A stretch of DNA of 64,000 bases from Brachyspira murdochii DSM 12563 (GTDB taxonomy: Bacteria; Spirochaetota; Brachyspiria; Brachyspirales; Brachyspiraceae): NCBI RefSeq assembly GCF_000092845.1, contig NC_014150.1, forward strand, positions 1,760,919 through 1,824,918. Reading direction: 5' to 3'. This document shows, piece after piece, positions 17,036-28,600 of the stretch. Every line of letters starts with the position of its first letter. The stretch's first letter is position 1. Below the pieces are notes generated by a model. That model did no database searches. It saw nothing but the letters and a program-made list of their open reading frames with translations, and had not been told where the DNA came from. The translations under genes and the position numbers were made by a program.

Positions 17036-17635
17036 ATGGCATTAAAGTTTCAATACAATAAAACGGCTCTTCAAAACCTAAGACGCCAGCTTACTATTCG
17101 TGAGAAAGCTCTTCCTACTTTGAAAAGTAAAGAGGCAGCTTTACGTCTTGAGGTTAGAAAGATTACCGCTGAGATTGAATTACTTAAAGAAGAATATCAA
17201 AAATTAGTTAAAGAAAATCAAAACTACAATGGATTTTGGACTGATTTCCCAGAAATAGTAAAAATCAAAAAAATCAATTCAGAATTAAAAAACATTGCAG
17301 GTGTTAAAGTTTCTATACTATCTGATATAGACTTCGCTATTGAAAATGTCAGCCTTTTTAATATGCCTTCTTGGATTAGACTTGCTATCAGCATGTTTGA
17401 ACGCCTTATGACTATTCAGGTAAAAATTGAAATGACTGAGGCTAGACTTAATGCTTTGGCTTATGCTAGGAAAAAAACTACTCAGAAAGTTAACCTCTAT
17501 GAGAAAGTTCAAATCCCAGAATATAAAACTGCTATAATCAAGATTAAAAGGTATATGGAAGACGAAGACAATTTAAGTAAGTCTTCTCAAAAAATAGTTA
17601 AAGAAAGAAACAGAGCTAAGGAGGCGTCTTTATGA
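17036..17635 (+). CDS. atpD: V-type ATPase subunit D
   Basis: Central rotor shaft, the counterpart of F-type gamma. 199 residues, almost entirely two long coiled-coil helices: the N-terminal one from FQYNKTALQNLRRQLTIREKALPTLKSK onward in short blocks, and the C-terminal one rich in Lys/Arg/Glu. The family segment RVNALEYV-like ARLNALAYARKKTTQKVNLYEKV is visible. It overlaps atpI by four bases (ATGA). Confidence 0.92.
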   Translation: MALKFQYNKTALQNLRRQLTIREKALPTLKSKEAALRLEVRKITAEIELLKEEYQKLVKENQNYNGFWTDFPEIVKIKKINSELKNIAGVKVSILSDIDFAIENVSLFNMPSWIRLAISMFERLMTIQVKIEMTEARLNALAYARKKTTQKVNLYEKVQIPEYKTAIIKIKRYMEDEDNLSKSSQKIVKERNRAKEASL

Positions 17636-19500
17636 TTAGAAAAATGAAGAAACTCTCTCTCTTTGTCTTTCATGAGGATAAGGAAAAAACTTTAAATGAT
17701 TTAGCTTCTCTTGGGCTTGTGCATATAGAAATTGCAAATGGTGTTTCCAGCGAAGAGATAGATAATATCGCTGCTAAAAAACATGATGCTTCAAGAGCTA
17801 AAACTATCATTAATAATGCTTTGGCTGATGCTAAAAAAGCTAAAAAAGATGTTTCTAATGTTAAAGCTGAAAATACTTCTAAAAAAGCATCGGAAGTAAT
17901 AGAAAATGTTATTAATACTTCTCAGGCTTCTGATAAATTAAAAACTGAAAGAGATACGCTTAAAAAAGAATTATCTGTTATAGCTCCTTTCGGTAATTTT
18001 AGCTTTGACAAATTGAATGACTTAAAAGAAAAAACTGGATATAATACTTTATTCTATAGTGCTAATGCTAAAGAATATAATGATTATAAACTTTCAGACC
18101 TTAAAGATATATTTACTTGCACTATCAAAGAAGAGGGCGGAAAAGTTTATTTTGCTGCTTTCAAAAAAGAAGGTACTGAAGAAACACTTCCTTTTGATAT
18201 TATCAATATGCCTTCAAAATCTTATAATGATATAAATGCAAGAATAGCCGAACTTGATAAGGAAATCGAAAATAATGAAACAGAGATTATCAAAAATCAA
18301 GTATATATAGAAGCTATTGATAAAGAAATAGATACTCTTAATATATCTAATCACTTTGAAGAGGCTAAAGAAAGTTTTGTTGCTAGCGAAGGTACTGAAG
18401 GCAAAATACTTTATGTAGAAGCTTATGTACCTAAAGATAAAGAAAGTGAAGTAAAATCTTTATTAGATGCTAAAAATATAGCTTATATATTGGAAGACCC
18501 TAGTAAAGATGATAAAGTACCTGTTGAACTTAAAAACAATAAATATTCAGGTGCTTATGAGCTTATTACTAAATTATTCCAATTGCCGAATTATTTCGAG
18601 ATAGATTTAACTCCTATGATAGCTGTTTTCTATCCGTTATTCTTTGCTTATTGTTTCGGCGATTCTGGTTATGGTGTAGTATTAACTATAGTTGCTTTGA
18701 TAGGCTTATTCACTGTATTAAAGGGAAGTTTAAGAGGAGTAGGTATACTTGCTCTAACATTGGGTATATGTACTACTATTATGGGTATCATTAATGGAGG
18801 AAGTGTATTTGGTGTAAGCATACCTGCCAACACTCAAATACCTTTATTTGCTGCTTTAAGTAAATATTTGATTATTACTGATACTAAAGAAAATTGGTTC
18901 TTAACTCCATTTAATACTGCATTGCTTATAGGCGTACTTCATATATGTTTCGCTTTGGTTGTTGGTGTTGTAGACAGAATCAAAACCAGCTCTATAGGCG
19001 ATATATTTGGTGCTATAGGTAAACTTCTATTTATACCGGGACTTGTTTTATGGTTCCTTGGCGATATGCAGAAAATGGAAGTTATTAAACAATTCAGCAC
19101 TATATATTATGCTTTAATAGTTGTTGGTTTGGTATTCTTAGTAATACTTTCTAATGTTGGTAAAAAACCAGATGTGTTAAACTCTATACTTGGTGTGTAC
19201 TTCGCTGCTACTGGTATAATGGGTGATACACTTTCATACATACGTTTGTTTGCTTTAGGTGCTTCTGGTTCTATATTAGCATTGGTAATAAACCAAATAG
19301 GTATGAGTTTCAAAGCTATACCGGGTGTTGGTGTGGTAATAATGGTGGTATTCCTTGTAGTAGGTCATATTGCTATATTCTTACTAAACATACTTGGTGC
19401 TTTGGTACACCCTTTGAGATTAACATTTGTAGAGTTCTACAATAACGTTGGTTTTGAAGGCGGCGGTAAAGAGTATAAGCCTCTTAAAAAAGCGGCTTGA
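17632..19500 (+). CDS. atpI: V-type ATPase membrane subunit I/a
   Basis: Stator membrane subunit that forms the ion half-channels (622 residues). The N-terminal half, about 330 residues, is a soluble helical arm. From about IDLTPMIAVFYPLFFAYCFGDSGYG onward there are seven to eight membrane helices. The essential arginine is in GDTLSYIRLFALGASG, opposite the c-ring carboxylate. Start ATG 17632 overlaps the atpD stop. The length is typical for bacterial V-ATPases. Confidence 0.95.
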   Translation: MIRKMKKLSLFVFHEDKEKTLNDLASLGLVHIEIANGVSSEEIDNIAAKKHDASRAKTIINNALADAKKAKKDVSNVKAENTSKKASEVIENVINTSQASDKLKTERDTLKKELSVIAPFGNFSFDKLNDLKEKTGYNTLFYSANAKEYNDYKLSDLKDIFTCTIKEEGGKVYFAAFKKEGTEETLPFDIINMPSKSYNDINARIAELDKEIENNETEIIKNQVYIEAIDKEIDTLNISNHFEEAKESFVASEGTEGKILYVEAYVPKDKESEVKSLLDAKNIAYILEDPSKDDKVPVELKNNKYSGAYELITKLFQLPNYFEIDLTPMIAVFYPLFFAYCFGDSGYGVVLTIVALIGLFTVLKGSLRGVGILALTLGICTTIMGIINGGSVFGVSIPANTQIPLFAALSKYLIITDTKENWFLTPFNTALLIGVLHICFALVVGVVDRIKTSSIGDIFGAIGKLLFIPGLVLWFLGDMQKMEVIKQFSTIYYALIVVGLVFLVILSNVGKKPDVLNSILGVYFAATGIMGDTLSYIRLFALGASGSILALVINQIGMSFKAIPGVGVVIMVVFLVVGHIAIFLLNILGALVHPLRLTFVEFYNNVGFEGGGKEYKPLKKAA

Positions 19501-19555
19501 TTTAGTTTTAAGTTTTTTATAAATAAAAATTAATATAAAAATTATATTTCATTAA

Positions 19556-20044
<489 letters not shown>

Positions 20045-20073
20045 TTAAGTAATTAATAAAAGTGAATAAATAG

Positions 20074-20107
20074 AAATCCGTAGGAGTTAATCCTGCGGAT
20101 TTTTTAT
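20074..20107 (+). terminator. Terminator of the V-ATPase operon
   Basis: AATCCGTAGGA pairs with TCCTGCGGATT around a short loop, one T-G pair, followed directly by a T-run. Confidence 0.88.
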
Positions 20108-20648
20108 TTGCATTATATTTTATTAAAATGAATATTAGATTTATTTTTAAACCATAAAATCAAATTCACTTCAATTTATTAACTGATAAAATAATAAAAA
20201 TAACTATGAAATATAATCTTGTTATATACACACTTCTTATTAAATTTTTTACGTATTATAAATAATGCTAAAAAATTAAAAAAATTTGTTTAATTATAAA
20301 TGGGGCGGGTGGGCGGGGTAATTAGATTTTAAATAAAATTTATATTCTATTTTTATACGGCATATTTTTATAAAAAAAACTTCTCTCTATAAAAAATCAT
20401 AAAAAAATCGCTATTTTAGGCTTATTTTGTTAAAAAATAAAATTTTTTAAACTATTTTATAAATATTATTATTTTTGCTTTTTATATAAGTGTTAATATT
20501 TAATTTATGCATTAAATCATTCCATATGCATGTTTAAATTGTGCTTTGGGCTTTGTAATAAAAATCATTTTAATATTAAAATATAAAAATATATAAATAT
20601 ATAAACTTAAAAATTTTTAGTATATCTGCAATAATAATGAATAAAATC
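20108..20648. other. Gene-free AT-rich gap with a G-tract motif
   Basis: About 540 bases with no credible gene. Apart from the G-rich block at 20302-20318 it consists of A/T runs. Sequence just after that block (TAATTAGA... AAATAAAATTTATATTCTA region to about 20352) resembles the hairpin interior of the composite intergenic elements at 6.4 and 50.5 kb, so this may be a decayed third copy. Confidence 0.5.
20302..20318 (+). other. Four-tract G-quadruplex motif with one-base loops
   Basis: GGGGCGGGTGGGCGGGG: four G-tracts of at least three, separated by C, T and C. Single-base loops give the most stable class of parallel quadruplex. It is striking in a genome this poor in G and C, and lies about 430 bases upstream of gap, on its coding strand. 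Confidence 0.8.
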
Positions 20649-20677
20649 TTGACTTAATCTTTTATTTATGTTAGCAT
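20649..20677 (+). promoter_or_regulatory. Promoter of gap
   Basis: TTGACT (20649-20654), 17 bases, TAGCAT (20672-20677), giving a leader of about 50 bases ending in TTAGGAG before the gap start. Confidence 0.5.
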
Positions 20678-20721
20678 AATAGCTATATTTTATATGTTCG
20701 CATTATAGAATATTATTTTAA

Positions 20722-21786
<1,065 letters not shown>

Positions 21787-21823
21787 TTATATAAGTTATA
21801 ATAATTAATTTATTAAGCTATAA

Positions 21824-21866
21824 GGAGGGTGTTATATTTAATTATAGCACCCTTTAAATTTTTATA
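21824..21866 (+). terminator. Hairpin between gap and pgk (weak terminator or processing site)
   Basis: AGGGTG (21826-21831) and CACCCT (21848-21853), extended inward by A/T pairs, are followed by TTAAATTTTTA. The imperfect T-run suggests partial termination, which would set gap above pgk. Confidence 0.55.
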
Positions 21867-21935
21867 GATATATGACACTAAATATTTTTTCTGCTTGTTA
21901 TATATTTATAAGCAATAATAATAAAGGATTAAAAC

Positions 21936-23135
21936 ATGAAAAAAACAGTAAAAGATATTGATATTAAAGGTAAAAAAGTAATAATGAGAGTGGACTTTAA
22001 TGTACCGCTTGATAAAGAAACTAGTTCAAAAATTACAGACACTACAAGAGTAGACGCTGCTATGCCTACTATAGAATATATACTTTCTCAAGGTGCTTGC
22101 CTTATACTTATGAGCCATTTAGGAAGACCTAAGGGAGAGCCTAATCCTAAATATTCTCTTAAACCAGTTTATGATTATTTGAAAACTAAACTTCCGAATA
22201 ATAAAGTAGAATTTGCTAAAGACTGTATAGGAGAAGAAGTTAAAAAACAGGCTTCTGAACTTAAAGCAGGCGATGTACTTTTACTTGAAAACTTAAGATA
22301 CCATGCAGAAGAAGAAAAAAATGATCCGGCATTCTCAAAACAATTAGCTGATTTGGCTGATGTTTATGTTAATGATGCTTTCGGTACTGCACACAGAGCA
22401 CATGCTTCTACAGCTGGAATAGTATCTGCTAAAGCTGGTATGCCTGCTGTTGCCGGATTCTTAATGGAAAAAGAAATTAAATATTTAGGCGATGCTGTTG
22501 CTAATCCTGCTCGTCCTTTTGTTGCTATAATAGGCGGAGCTAAAGTTTCTTCAAAAATTTCTGTACTTAAAAACTTACTTAACAAAGTTGATACTTTAAT
22601 AGTTGTAGGAGGTATGGCTTATACTTTCCTTAAAGCTCAAGGATTGGAAATAGGTTCTTCTTTATGCGAAGATGATTATATATCTACTGCTAAAGAGATT
22701 ATGGATAAAGCAAAAGAATTAAATAAGACTTTATATTTGCCTGTTGATAATGTTATAGCTGATAAATTTGATAATGATGCTAATATAAAAGTAGTAGATT
22801 CTAATGCTATACCTGCAGGCTGGATGGGTATGGACGTTGGACCTAAAACTTTGAAAGAGCTTGAAGATATACTTAAAAATGCTAAAACAGTTGTTTGGAA
22901 CGGACCATTAGGTGTGTTTGAAATGTCTAATTTTGCTAAAGGTACATTTGAAGTAGCTAAATTTATAGCTAATTCTGATTGTGTAAGCATTATCGGCGGA
23001 GGTGATAGTGTATCTGCTGTTAATAAATCAGGTGTTGCTGATAAGATGACACATGTATCTACAGGCGGCGGAGCTTCTTTAGAGTTCCTAGAAGGAATTG
23101 AATTACCAGGTATCGCAGTATTACAGGACAAATAA
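21936..23135 (+). CDS. pgk: Phosphoglycerate kinase
   Basis: Glycolytic ATP-forming enzyme, 399 residues. N-terminal domain: KKVIMRVDFNVPL, the substrate-binding SHLGRPKG, and LLENLRYHAEEE. C-terminal nucleotide domain: AIIGGAKVSSKISVL, VWNGPLGVFE and the glycine-rich IIGGGDSVSAV with STGGGASLEFLEG. Complete and unremarkable. It lies 150 bases after gap, in the order common in bacteria, and ends at a strong terminator. Confidence 0.98.
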   Translation: MKKTVKDIDIKGKKVIMRVDFNVPLDKETSSKITDTTRVDAAMPTIEYILSQGACLILMSHLGRPKGEPNPKYSLKPVYDYLKTKLPNNKVEFAKDCIGEEVKKQASELKAGDVLLLENLRYHAEEEKNDPAFSKQLADLADVYVNDAFGTAHRAHASTAGIVSAKAGMPAVAGFLMEKEIKYLGDAVANPARPFVAIIGGAKVSSKISVLKNLLNKVDTLIVVGGMAYTFLKAQGLEIGSSLCEDDYISTAKEIMDKAKELNKTLYLPVDNVIADKFDNDANIKVVDSNAIPAGWMGMDVGPKTLKELEDILKNAKTVVWNGPLGVFEMSNFAKGTFEVAKFIANSDCVSIIGGGDSVSAVNKSGVADKMTHVSTGGGASLEFLEGIELPGIAVLQDK

Positions 23136-23172
23136 TATATTATAGTTAGATTTGAGTAAATTAAAATATTGA

Positions 23173-23206
23173 GCCCGTAGTAACTTTAGTTGCTGCGGGT
23201 TTTTTA
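23173..23206 (+). terminator. Terminator after pgk
   Basis: CCCGTAGTAAC pairs with GTTGCTGCGGG around a four-base loop (two G-U pairs), then a run of T. Confidence 0.88.
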
Positions 23207-23364
23207 GCGAACTATTTTTTAATTAATAAAGATAGTATCATATAAATAATTACAGTATTATTTCTTTAGTTTTTATATATGTTTTATTGACTTTTATTAT
23301 AAAAATGTTAAATTATAGAAATTAATATTGGTATACATTTTTTTAAAATTGAATGTATTTATAC

Positions 23365-23392
23365 TTGACAAAAAAAACTTATGTATTATCAT
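23365..23392 (+). promoter_or_regulatory. Promoter of the Asp-rich protein gene
   Basis: TTGACA (23365-23370), 16 bases, TATCAT (23387-23392), about 36 bases before the start codon. Confidence 0.6.
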
Positions 23393-23428
23393 AACTTAAA
23401 AATTATACGAATTATGGAGTAAATGAAA

Positions 23429-23821
23429 ATGGAAGAGTTAGAATCTATGAATTTATTAGATGAATTATTAAATAATAATGGTTATTTTGCAAAGTTTGAT
23501 GATGATGAAGATGACTATGATAATGATGATTATAGTGATGATGATGATTTTGATGATGATGATTATGATGACGACTATGACGACGATGATTTTGACGACG
23601 ATGATTTTGATGATGACTACGATGATGACGATGACGACTATGATGATGATTATGACGATGATGATGACTACGACGATGATGACGACTACGACGACGATGA
23701 TGATATAGATGATTTTGATGACGATTTTGACGATGATTTTGATGATGATGATGATTACGATGACGATTATGACGATGATGATTTTGACGACGACTATGAT
23801 GATGACGACTATGATGAATAA
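23429..23821 (+). CDS. Extremely Asp-rich low-complexity protein
   Basis: A protein of about 130 residues. After an ordinary helical N-terminus (MEELESMNLLDELLNNNGYF) the remaining 100 or more residues are almost only Asp, broken every three to five positions by Tyr or Phe. The DNA is a long imperfect GAY repeat (about 23498-23818), so the frame could look like a repeat artefact. The promoter, the ribosome site GGAG (23416-23419), the normal N-terminus, the stop and a following hairpin all argue that it is a real gene. ATG 23423 is an alternative start but stands only 3 bases from the GGAG; 23429 is spaced better. The function is unknown. Polyanionic roles such as metal-ion buffering, nucleic-acid mimicry or chaperoning are conceivable. 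Confidence 0.75.
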   Translation: MEELESMNLLDELLNNNGYFAKFDDDEDDYDNDDYSDDDDFDDDDYDDDYDDDDFDDDDFDDDYDDDDDDYDDDYDDDDDYDDDDDYDDDDDIDDFDDDFDDDFDDDDDYDDDYDDDDFDDDYDDDDYDE

Positions 23822-23838
23822 TTAATTTTTATAATGTA

Positions 23839-23872
23839 TAAAGCAATACTGATAAATTAGTATTGCTTTATT
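23839..23872 (+). terminator. Hairpin after the Asp-rich gene
   Basis: A perfect 10-base stem, AAGCAATACT (23841-23850) with AGTATTGCTT (23859-23868), followed by TATTAT. The next gene starts 20 bases later, so read-through is likely to some extent. Confidence 0.65.
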
Positions 23873-23888
23873 ATAAAAAGGGCTATTG

Positions 23889-24401
23889 ATGTCAGAGAAA
23901 AAATTCAGAAAATTTAATAATAATAACAATAAAGAAAACAGCAGCAAGAAGTTCTACAGCAGCAATAAAAAAAATAAAAATAATTTTTATAAAAAAAAAT
24001 ACAATCATAATAATCAGTATAAATATCATGAAAAAACTATAGAGGAATATGAGAGAAATTATTTAAAAAGACGTATGAAAGAGGACGTTGAAAGACCGCT
24101 TTGTCCTATATGTAATGAGCCTATTTATATTATAGAAGAAGCAATAAGACATAATGCTAGCGGAGAATTAGCACATTTTGAATGTATATTAAATGAGATT
24201 AAAGAAAATAATTCATCAGAGATGGAAGATGAAGATAAAATAGTTTATCTTGGTTCAGGTACATTCGGCATTATACAGGAAAGACAAAACGGAAAGAATA
24301 CTAGATTTTTTGTTCGTAAAAGAATAAATTATGAGAATAAGAAAGTAAAAAGAGTAGAAGATGATACAGATCCGGAAGAGGAGGAATTATTTAATGTATG
24401 A
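23889..24401 (+). CDS. Small protein with zinc-knuckle motif, function unknown
   Basis: A protein of about 170 residues. The first 50 are Asn/Lys/Ser-rich and basic (RKFNNNNNKENSSKKFY and similar), likely disordered and RNA- or DNA-binding in character. The centre has CPICNEPIYIIEEAIRH followed by AHFEC, a Cys-x2-Cys ... His-x2-Cys arrangement typical of a zinc knuckle. It ends in an acidic tail. The frame begins with TTG 23886, but ATG 23889 follows AAAAGGG better. The 3' end overlaps argJ by eight bases. I do not recognise a named family, though similar basic-tail/CPxC proteins are common in spirochaetes. Confidence 0.75.
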   Translation: MSEKKFRKFNNNNNKENSSKKFYSSNKKNKNNFYKKKYNHNNQYKYHEKTIEEYERNYLKRRMKEDVERPLCPICNEPIYIIEEAIRHNASGELAHFECILNEIKENNSSEMEDEDKIVYLGSGTFGIIQERQNGKNTRFFVRKRINYENKKVKRVEDDTDPEEEELFNV

Positions 24402-25581
24402 TATACCTCTGGGGTTTTCATCTGCTGCTGTAAAATCTGGTCTTAAAAATAATGATTATGATTTGGCTGTTATAAAAAGCGAGCCTCCTAGTGTGGTATC
24501 AGCACTTTATACTCAAAATAGTTTTCAGGCTGCTCCGATTATTTTTTCAAAAAAGAATGATAAAAATAATATAGATTTACTTATAGTAAACAGTAAAATA
24601 GCAAATTCTCTTACAGGAAAAAAAGGCTATGATGATGTATTAGATATAGCTAAATATGCTTCAGAAGTTTTTAACATAAAAAAAGAAAATATATTAACGG
24701 CTTCTACTGGAGTTATCGGCGAATATCTTGATACAAAAAAAATCAAAGAAGGAATTAAAAAAGCAAGTAATTCTATGAAATTTGATTTTGATAACATTGC
24801 AAGAGCTATTCAGACCAGAGATAAATTTAATAAAATATACACTTCAAGTATGGAAGTATCAGGTAAAACAGCAAGATTTTATGCAGCTGCTAAAGGAAGT
24901 TCTATAGTTCACCCTAATATGGCTACGGTTTTACTTTTTATATTTACTGACTTGAATGTAGAAAAAACGGCACTTGGTAAGGCATTTAAAGAGGCTGTGA
25001 ATAAAACGTTAAATAGAATATCTATAGACGGTGAAACTTCTACTAATGATATGGCACTCATTATGGCTAATGGTGCTTTAAATAATAAGCCTATCACTGA
25101 AAGAAATAAAAAGCTATTTAAAGAATTAAAAAATAAATTAGATGAAATTTGTGCATATCTTGCCAAAATGATAATACTTGACGGCGAAGGTATGACAAGA
25201 ACTATAATCGTATCAGTAAAAAGGGCTAAAACGCAGAATGATGCTTTTTATGCAGCTCAGAAAATAGCTGTTTCAAATTTGGTAAAGATATTATTTCTTT
25301 CTAAAAATCCTAATTTTGAAAAAATATTATCTGTTTTGGGAAATATTAATATCAATATAAATAATTTATCACTACAGGTTAATGATGTTTATATATATAG
25401 AAATGGGGTAATTAATAAAAATAAAGAAGATATAGCAAAGCTAAAAAAAGATATTGATAGTGAAAGAAAAGAAAATTATATAACTATAGATTTGGGCTTC
25501 AATACCAAATATGAAGATTATTATTATTTTACCGATTTAACTCAGGAATATATATCAATACATTCGTCTTACAATATATAA
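24394..25581 (+). CDS. argJ: ArgJ-family glutamate N-acetyltransferase, divergent
   Basis: Ornithine acetyltransferase family: moves acetyl between acetylornithine and glutamate in arginine synthesis, after self-cleavage before a catalytic Thr. That site is visible as HPNMATVLL, with the oxyanion loop STGVIGE and the conserved IDGETSTNDMALIMANG. The C-terminal landmark usually reading FGxDPNWGRI is poorly kept here (LFLSKNPNFEKILSVLGN), and the end is YFTDLTQEYISIHSSY rather than the usual YTDLTxEYVxINxxY. It is therefore a divergent member that may have shifted activity. GAGGAGG just before ATG 24394 decides the start; the open frame continues upstream only by overlapping the previous gene. 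No other arginine genes are nearby. Confidence 0.85.
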   Translation: MYDIPLGFSSAAVKSGLKNNDYDLAVIKSEPPSVVSALYTQNSFQAAPIIFSKKNDKNNIDLLIVNSKIANSLTGKKGYDDVLDIAKYASEVFNIKKENILTASTGVIGEYLDTKKIKEGIKKASNSMKFDFDNIARAIQTRDKFNKIYTSSMEVSGKTARFYAAAKGSSIVHPNMATVLLFIFTDLNVEKTALGKAFKEAVNKTLNRISIDGETSTNDMALIMANGALNNKPITERNKKLFKELKNKLDEICAYLAKMIILDGEGMTRTIIVSVKRAKTQNDAFYAAQKIAVSNLVKILFLSKNPNFEKILSVLGNINININNLSLQVNDVYIYRNGVINKNKEDIAKLKKDIDSERKENYITIDLGFNTKYEDYYYFTDLTQEYISIHSSYNI

Positions 25582-25605
25582 TCTTTTATATTCTTAAAAA
25601 CAAAA

Positions 25606-25634
25606 TTGACAAAACAGCTTCATTTTAGTATAAT
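25606..25634 (+). promoter_or_regulatory. Perfect consensus promoter of the AddB-like nuclease gene
   Basis: TTGACA (25606-25611), 17 bases, TATAAT (25629-25634). The transcript should begin about 25641, only some 17 bases before ATG 25658. Confidence 0.8.
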
Positions 25635-25657
25635 AAAATAAAAAAGTGATTTTTGTT

Positions 25658-28600
25658 ATGCTAGAATTAATTTTATTTCCAAATTATAAAGCAAAAAATA
25701 ATTATCTTAAAGATAAATTCAAAAAATATACAATGGATATAAGCAATTATCAGATACTCCATAGATATTATAAAGATAATAAAGAAAAGTTTTTTATAAG
25801 CTACAGAATAGATAATCAAAAACAATATATAGATGAATCAATAGCAATAATCAATATTCATAATATATTAAACGAATACAAATATAATAATAAAAACTCT
25901 GTAATAGCAAAACAAAATATTACATATGAGCTTGCATACACTTTATACAAACTTATAGAAGAAATTACTTTAGCTAAATTTTATGGTTTTGATTTGAATA
26001 AATATAAAGAGCTTAAAGAGATAAATACAGTTATAAGGCATTATAAAGAATATAATAAACAAAATGATCTTTTAGATGAGTTCGATATATTTGAGCTTTT
26101 TATAGAGGCTATAAAAAATAGAGAGCTTGATTATTTGAATGAGTATAATAGTATAATCATTTATGGTTTTGAAAAGATACCGCCTTTGCATTTAATATTT
26201 TTAGAGAGCCTTAAAAAATATTATAATATAAATGTGAAAGTGGAACTTCCTTATGACATGAAAAAATATTTTTATGATTATAGATCATTTTATCAGGGTA
26301 TTGATAATTTTGATATTAGTACCAATTCGGATTTTTCAAAGTCGCTTATAGATAAAACTAATTTAACTAAATATAAAGAAAGAATAAAGTTTATAGCTGG
26401 TTTCGGAGCAAAACAGGAAGTTGACACTGCAGTAGATGAGATAATAAAATTAATAAAAAATGGTACTCCTTTATATGATATAGGTATAATATTTTCGGAT
26501 ATTCAAAAATACAGCGATATAGTTTCAAGAAGATTAAAAGAATGTTCTATCAAGTTTAATGAAAGAAGGGCTAATTTTGTTTGGAAAGTGCCTATAATAC
26601 CAGTGCTTACTTCTATATTTTCTATACTTGATAAATATAATGGTGAGCTTAATATAGACGCTTTAATAAAGGTTCTCTCCTCTTCATATATGAAAAATCT
26701 TGATGGATTAAATCCTTATAATATAAGAGACTTGATTTATTCTTATGATAAGTATGATAAATATAATTCAGTAGAGATATATTCAAAGATGGCTTTTAAT
26801 GATTTCAAAGATAAAATAGCGAGAAAGTTTAATAACAATAATACTTCAAAAACTATAATAGAGTTTATTGATTTACTTAATATATTGGTATCAAAGAAAA
26901 CTTATAAAGAAATAGGGCTTGCTTATATAAATATTTTAAAATTTTTAAAAATTGGTTCTATGTCTTATGATGATGAATATGAAAAGGAATATTATAATAG
27001 AGATAATGAGGCATTGGCAATTTTTATTGATTTAGTGCTTACAATATCATATACTGAAGAGATAGAAACTATAGAAAATGAGAGTATAAGTCATTTTGAT
27101 TTTCAAACTGCTTTGAATGTATTATTAAGAGATAAGTCTCTTATGGACAATGATGATAAAGAAATTTCTCTTACTGTAAGCAATTTATATGATGCTAGGG
27201 GACTTAGATTTAAGCATTTATTTATATTGGGCATGAATAATGATTTTATAAACAGAAGACCTAATGTATTTTTTATAAGTGAGAAATTGAGAGAAAGTAT
27301 CAATAAAGATTTGAAAAAGCATGCATTTAATACTCAGCATTATTTATCAGATATTTCTTATGCTTTATTTTTGAATATATTATCTTACTGCTATGAAGAA
27401 ACTCATGTTTATTTTTCTTTCAGATTAAAAGATGATAATGGTAATTTGGAAGTTCCTTTTTATTATCTGGAAGATTTATATAATGAAATGTATCATAATG
27501 ATTTTAAATTTGATAATTTAAAAGAAAACGGACTTATATACAGAAAAGAATATATACAAAAAGAAAATAATATTCACACTAATAAAGAAAATTTAATGAG
27601 TTTATTTTTTAATCATGATGCGGCATATTATATAGATGATGTAAAAAGCATTATGAATAAAGTATATCATAAGAGAAATAAAAACGGATATAATAATTTT
27701 GATAATAAAAGCGAAGAGATAAAAACATTTTTCTATAATATTTTTAAAAGTCCAGTTTCAGTTACAACTCTTCAGTCTATAATGGAATGCTCTGCAAAGT
27801 TTTTTTATTCGAGTTTATATCAAAAAGATTCTGTTGAGGCTAAAGTTCAGGGAATAAATCGTGCTGATAAAGGTATTACTTATCATAGATTTTTTCAGAA
27901 GTTTTATGAAGATGTTAAAGGCAAATCAGCTATTTTTGACTGCTCGCTTAAAGAAGAAGAGTTTAATACTTACTGCAATATAGCTGATGAAGTAGTAGAA
28001 GAGCATATTAATAAAATGATAGAATCATACTCAAAAAAAGATTTGGAGGAGAGGTATTTTATTGAGTATCAGTTAGATCAAAATATTATAAAAAAGGAAG
28101 CATTAAATGTTATGCATGCCTTTATAAGAAAAGAAATTATTACAAATAAAGTTAAAGATATGAACGAGGGTTATCATTATATACCTTTTGATTTTGAAAG
28201 GAGAATAGGATTTGATGAAAAAGAATCTGTAATATATAAAAAAGGTGATTTCACATTAAAGATAAGAGGTGTAATAGACAGAATAGATTTCAGCTATAAA
28301 GATGATAAATATAAAAATATAAATGGTGTTAGGATAGCGGATTATAAAGGAAGCCCTAGAACAGAAAAAAAAGAGAAAAAAGAAAAAACAAATATAGAAA
28401 TTATAAAAGAAACAATACTTACATATCTTCAGCCTATACTTTATTTGAAATTAATTTTAAGCGAATATATAAAAAATAATGTAGCAGAAAAAATAGAACA
28501 CTGTGAAGTGGTATTTACTATATACAGAGAAAAAGATGTTATAGATGAGAATACTGAAATAAATGAAGTATATAATGACAGGGATTTTTTACTTTCAGTA

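Noticed and set aside
22676-23131. 151-codon minus-strand frame
   Set aside because: Antisense to pgk, whose motifs are complete.
23478-23708. Met/Thr/Ile-rich 76-codon frame
   Set aside because: Shadow of the GAY repeat in another frame.
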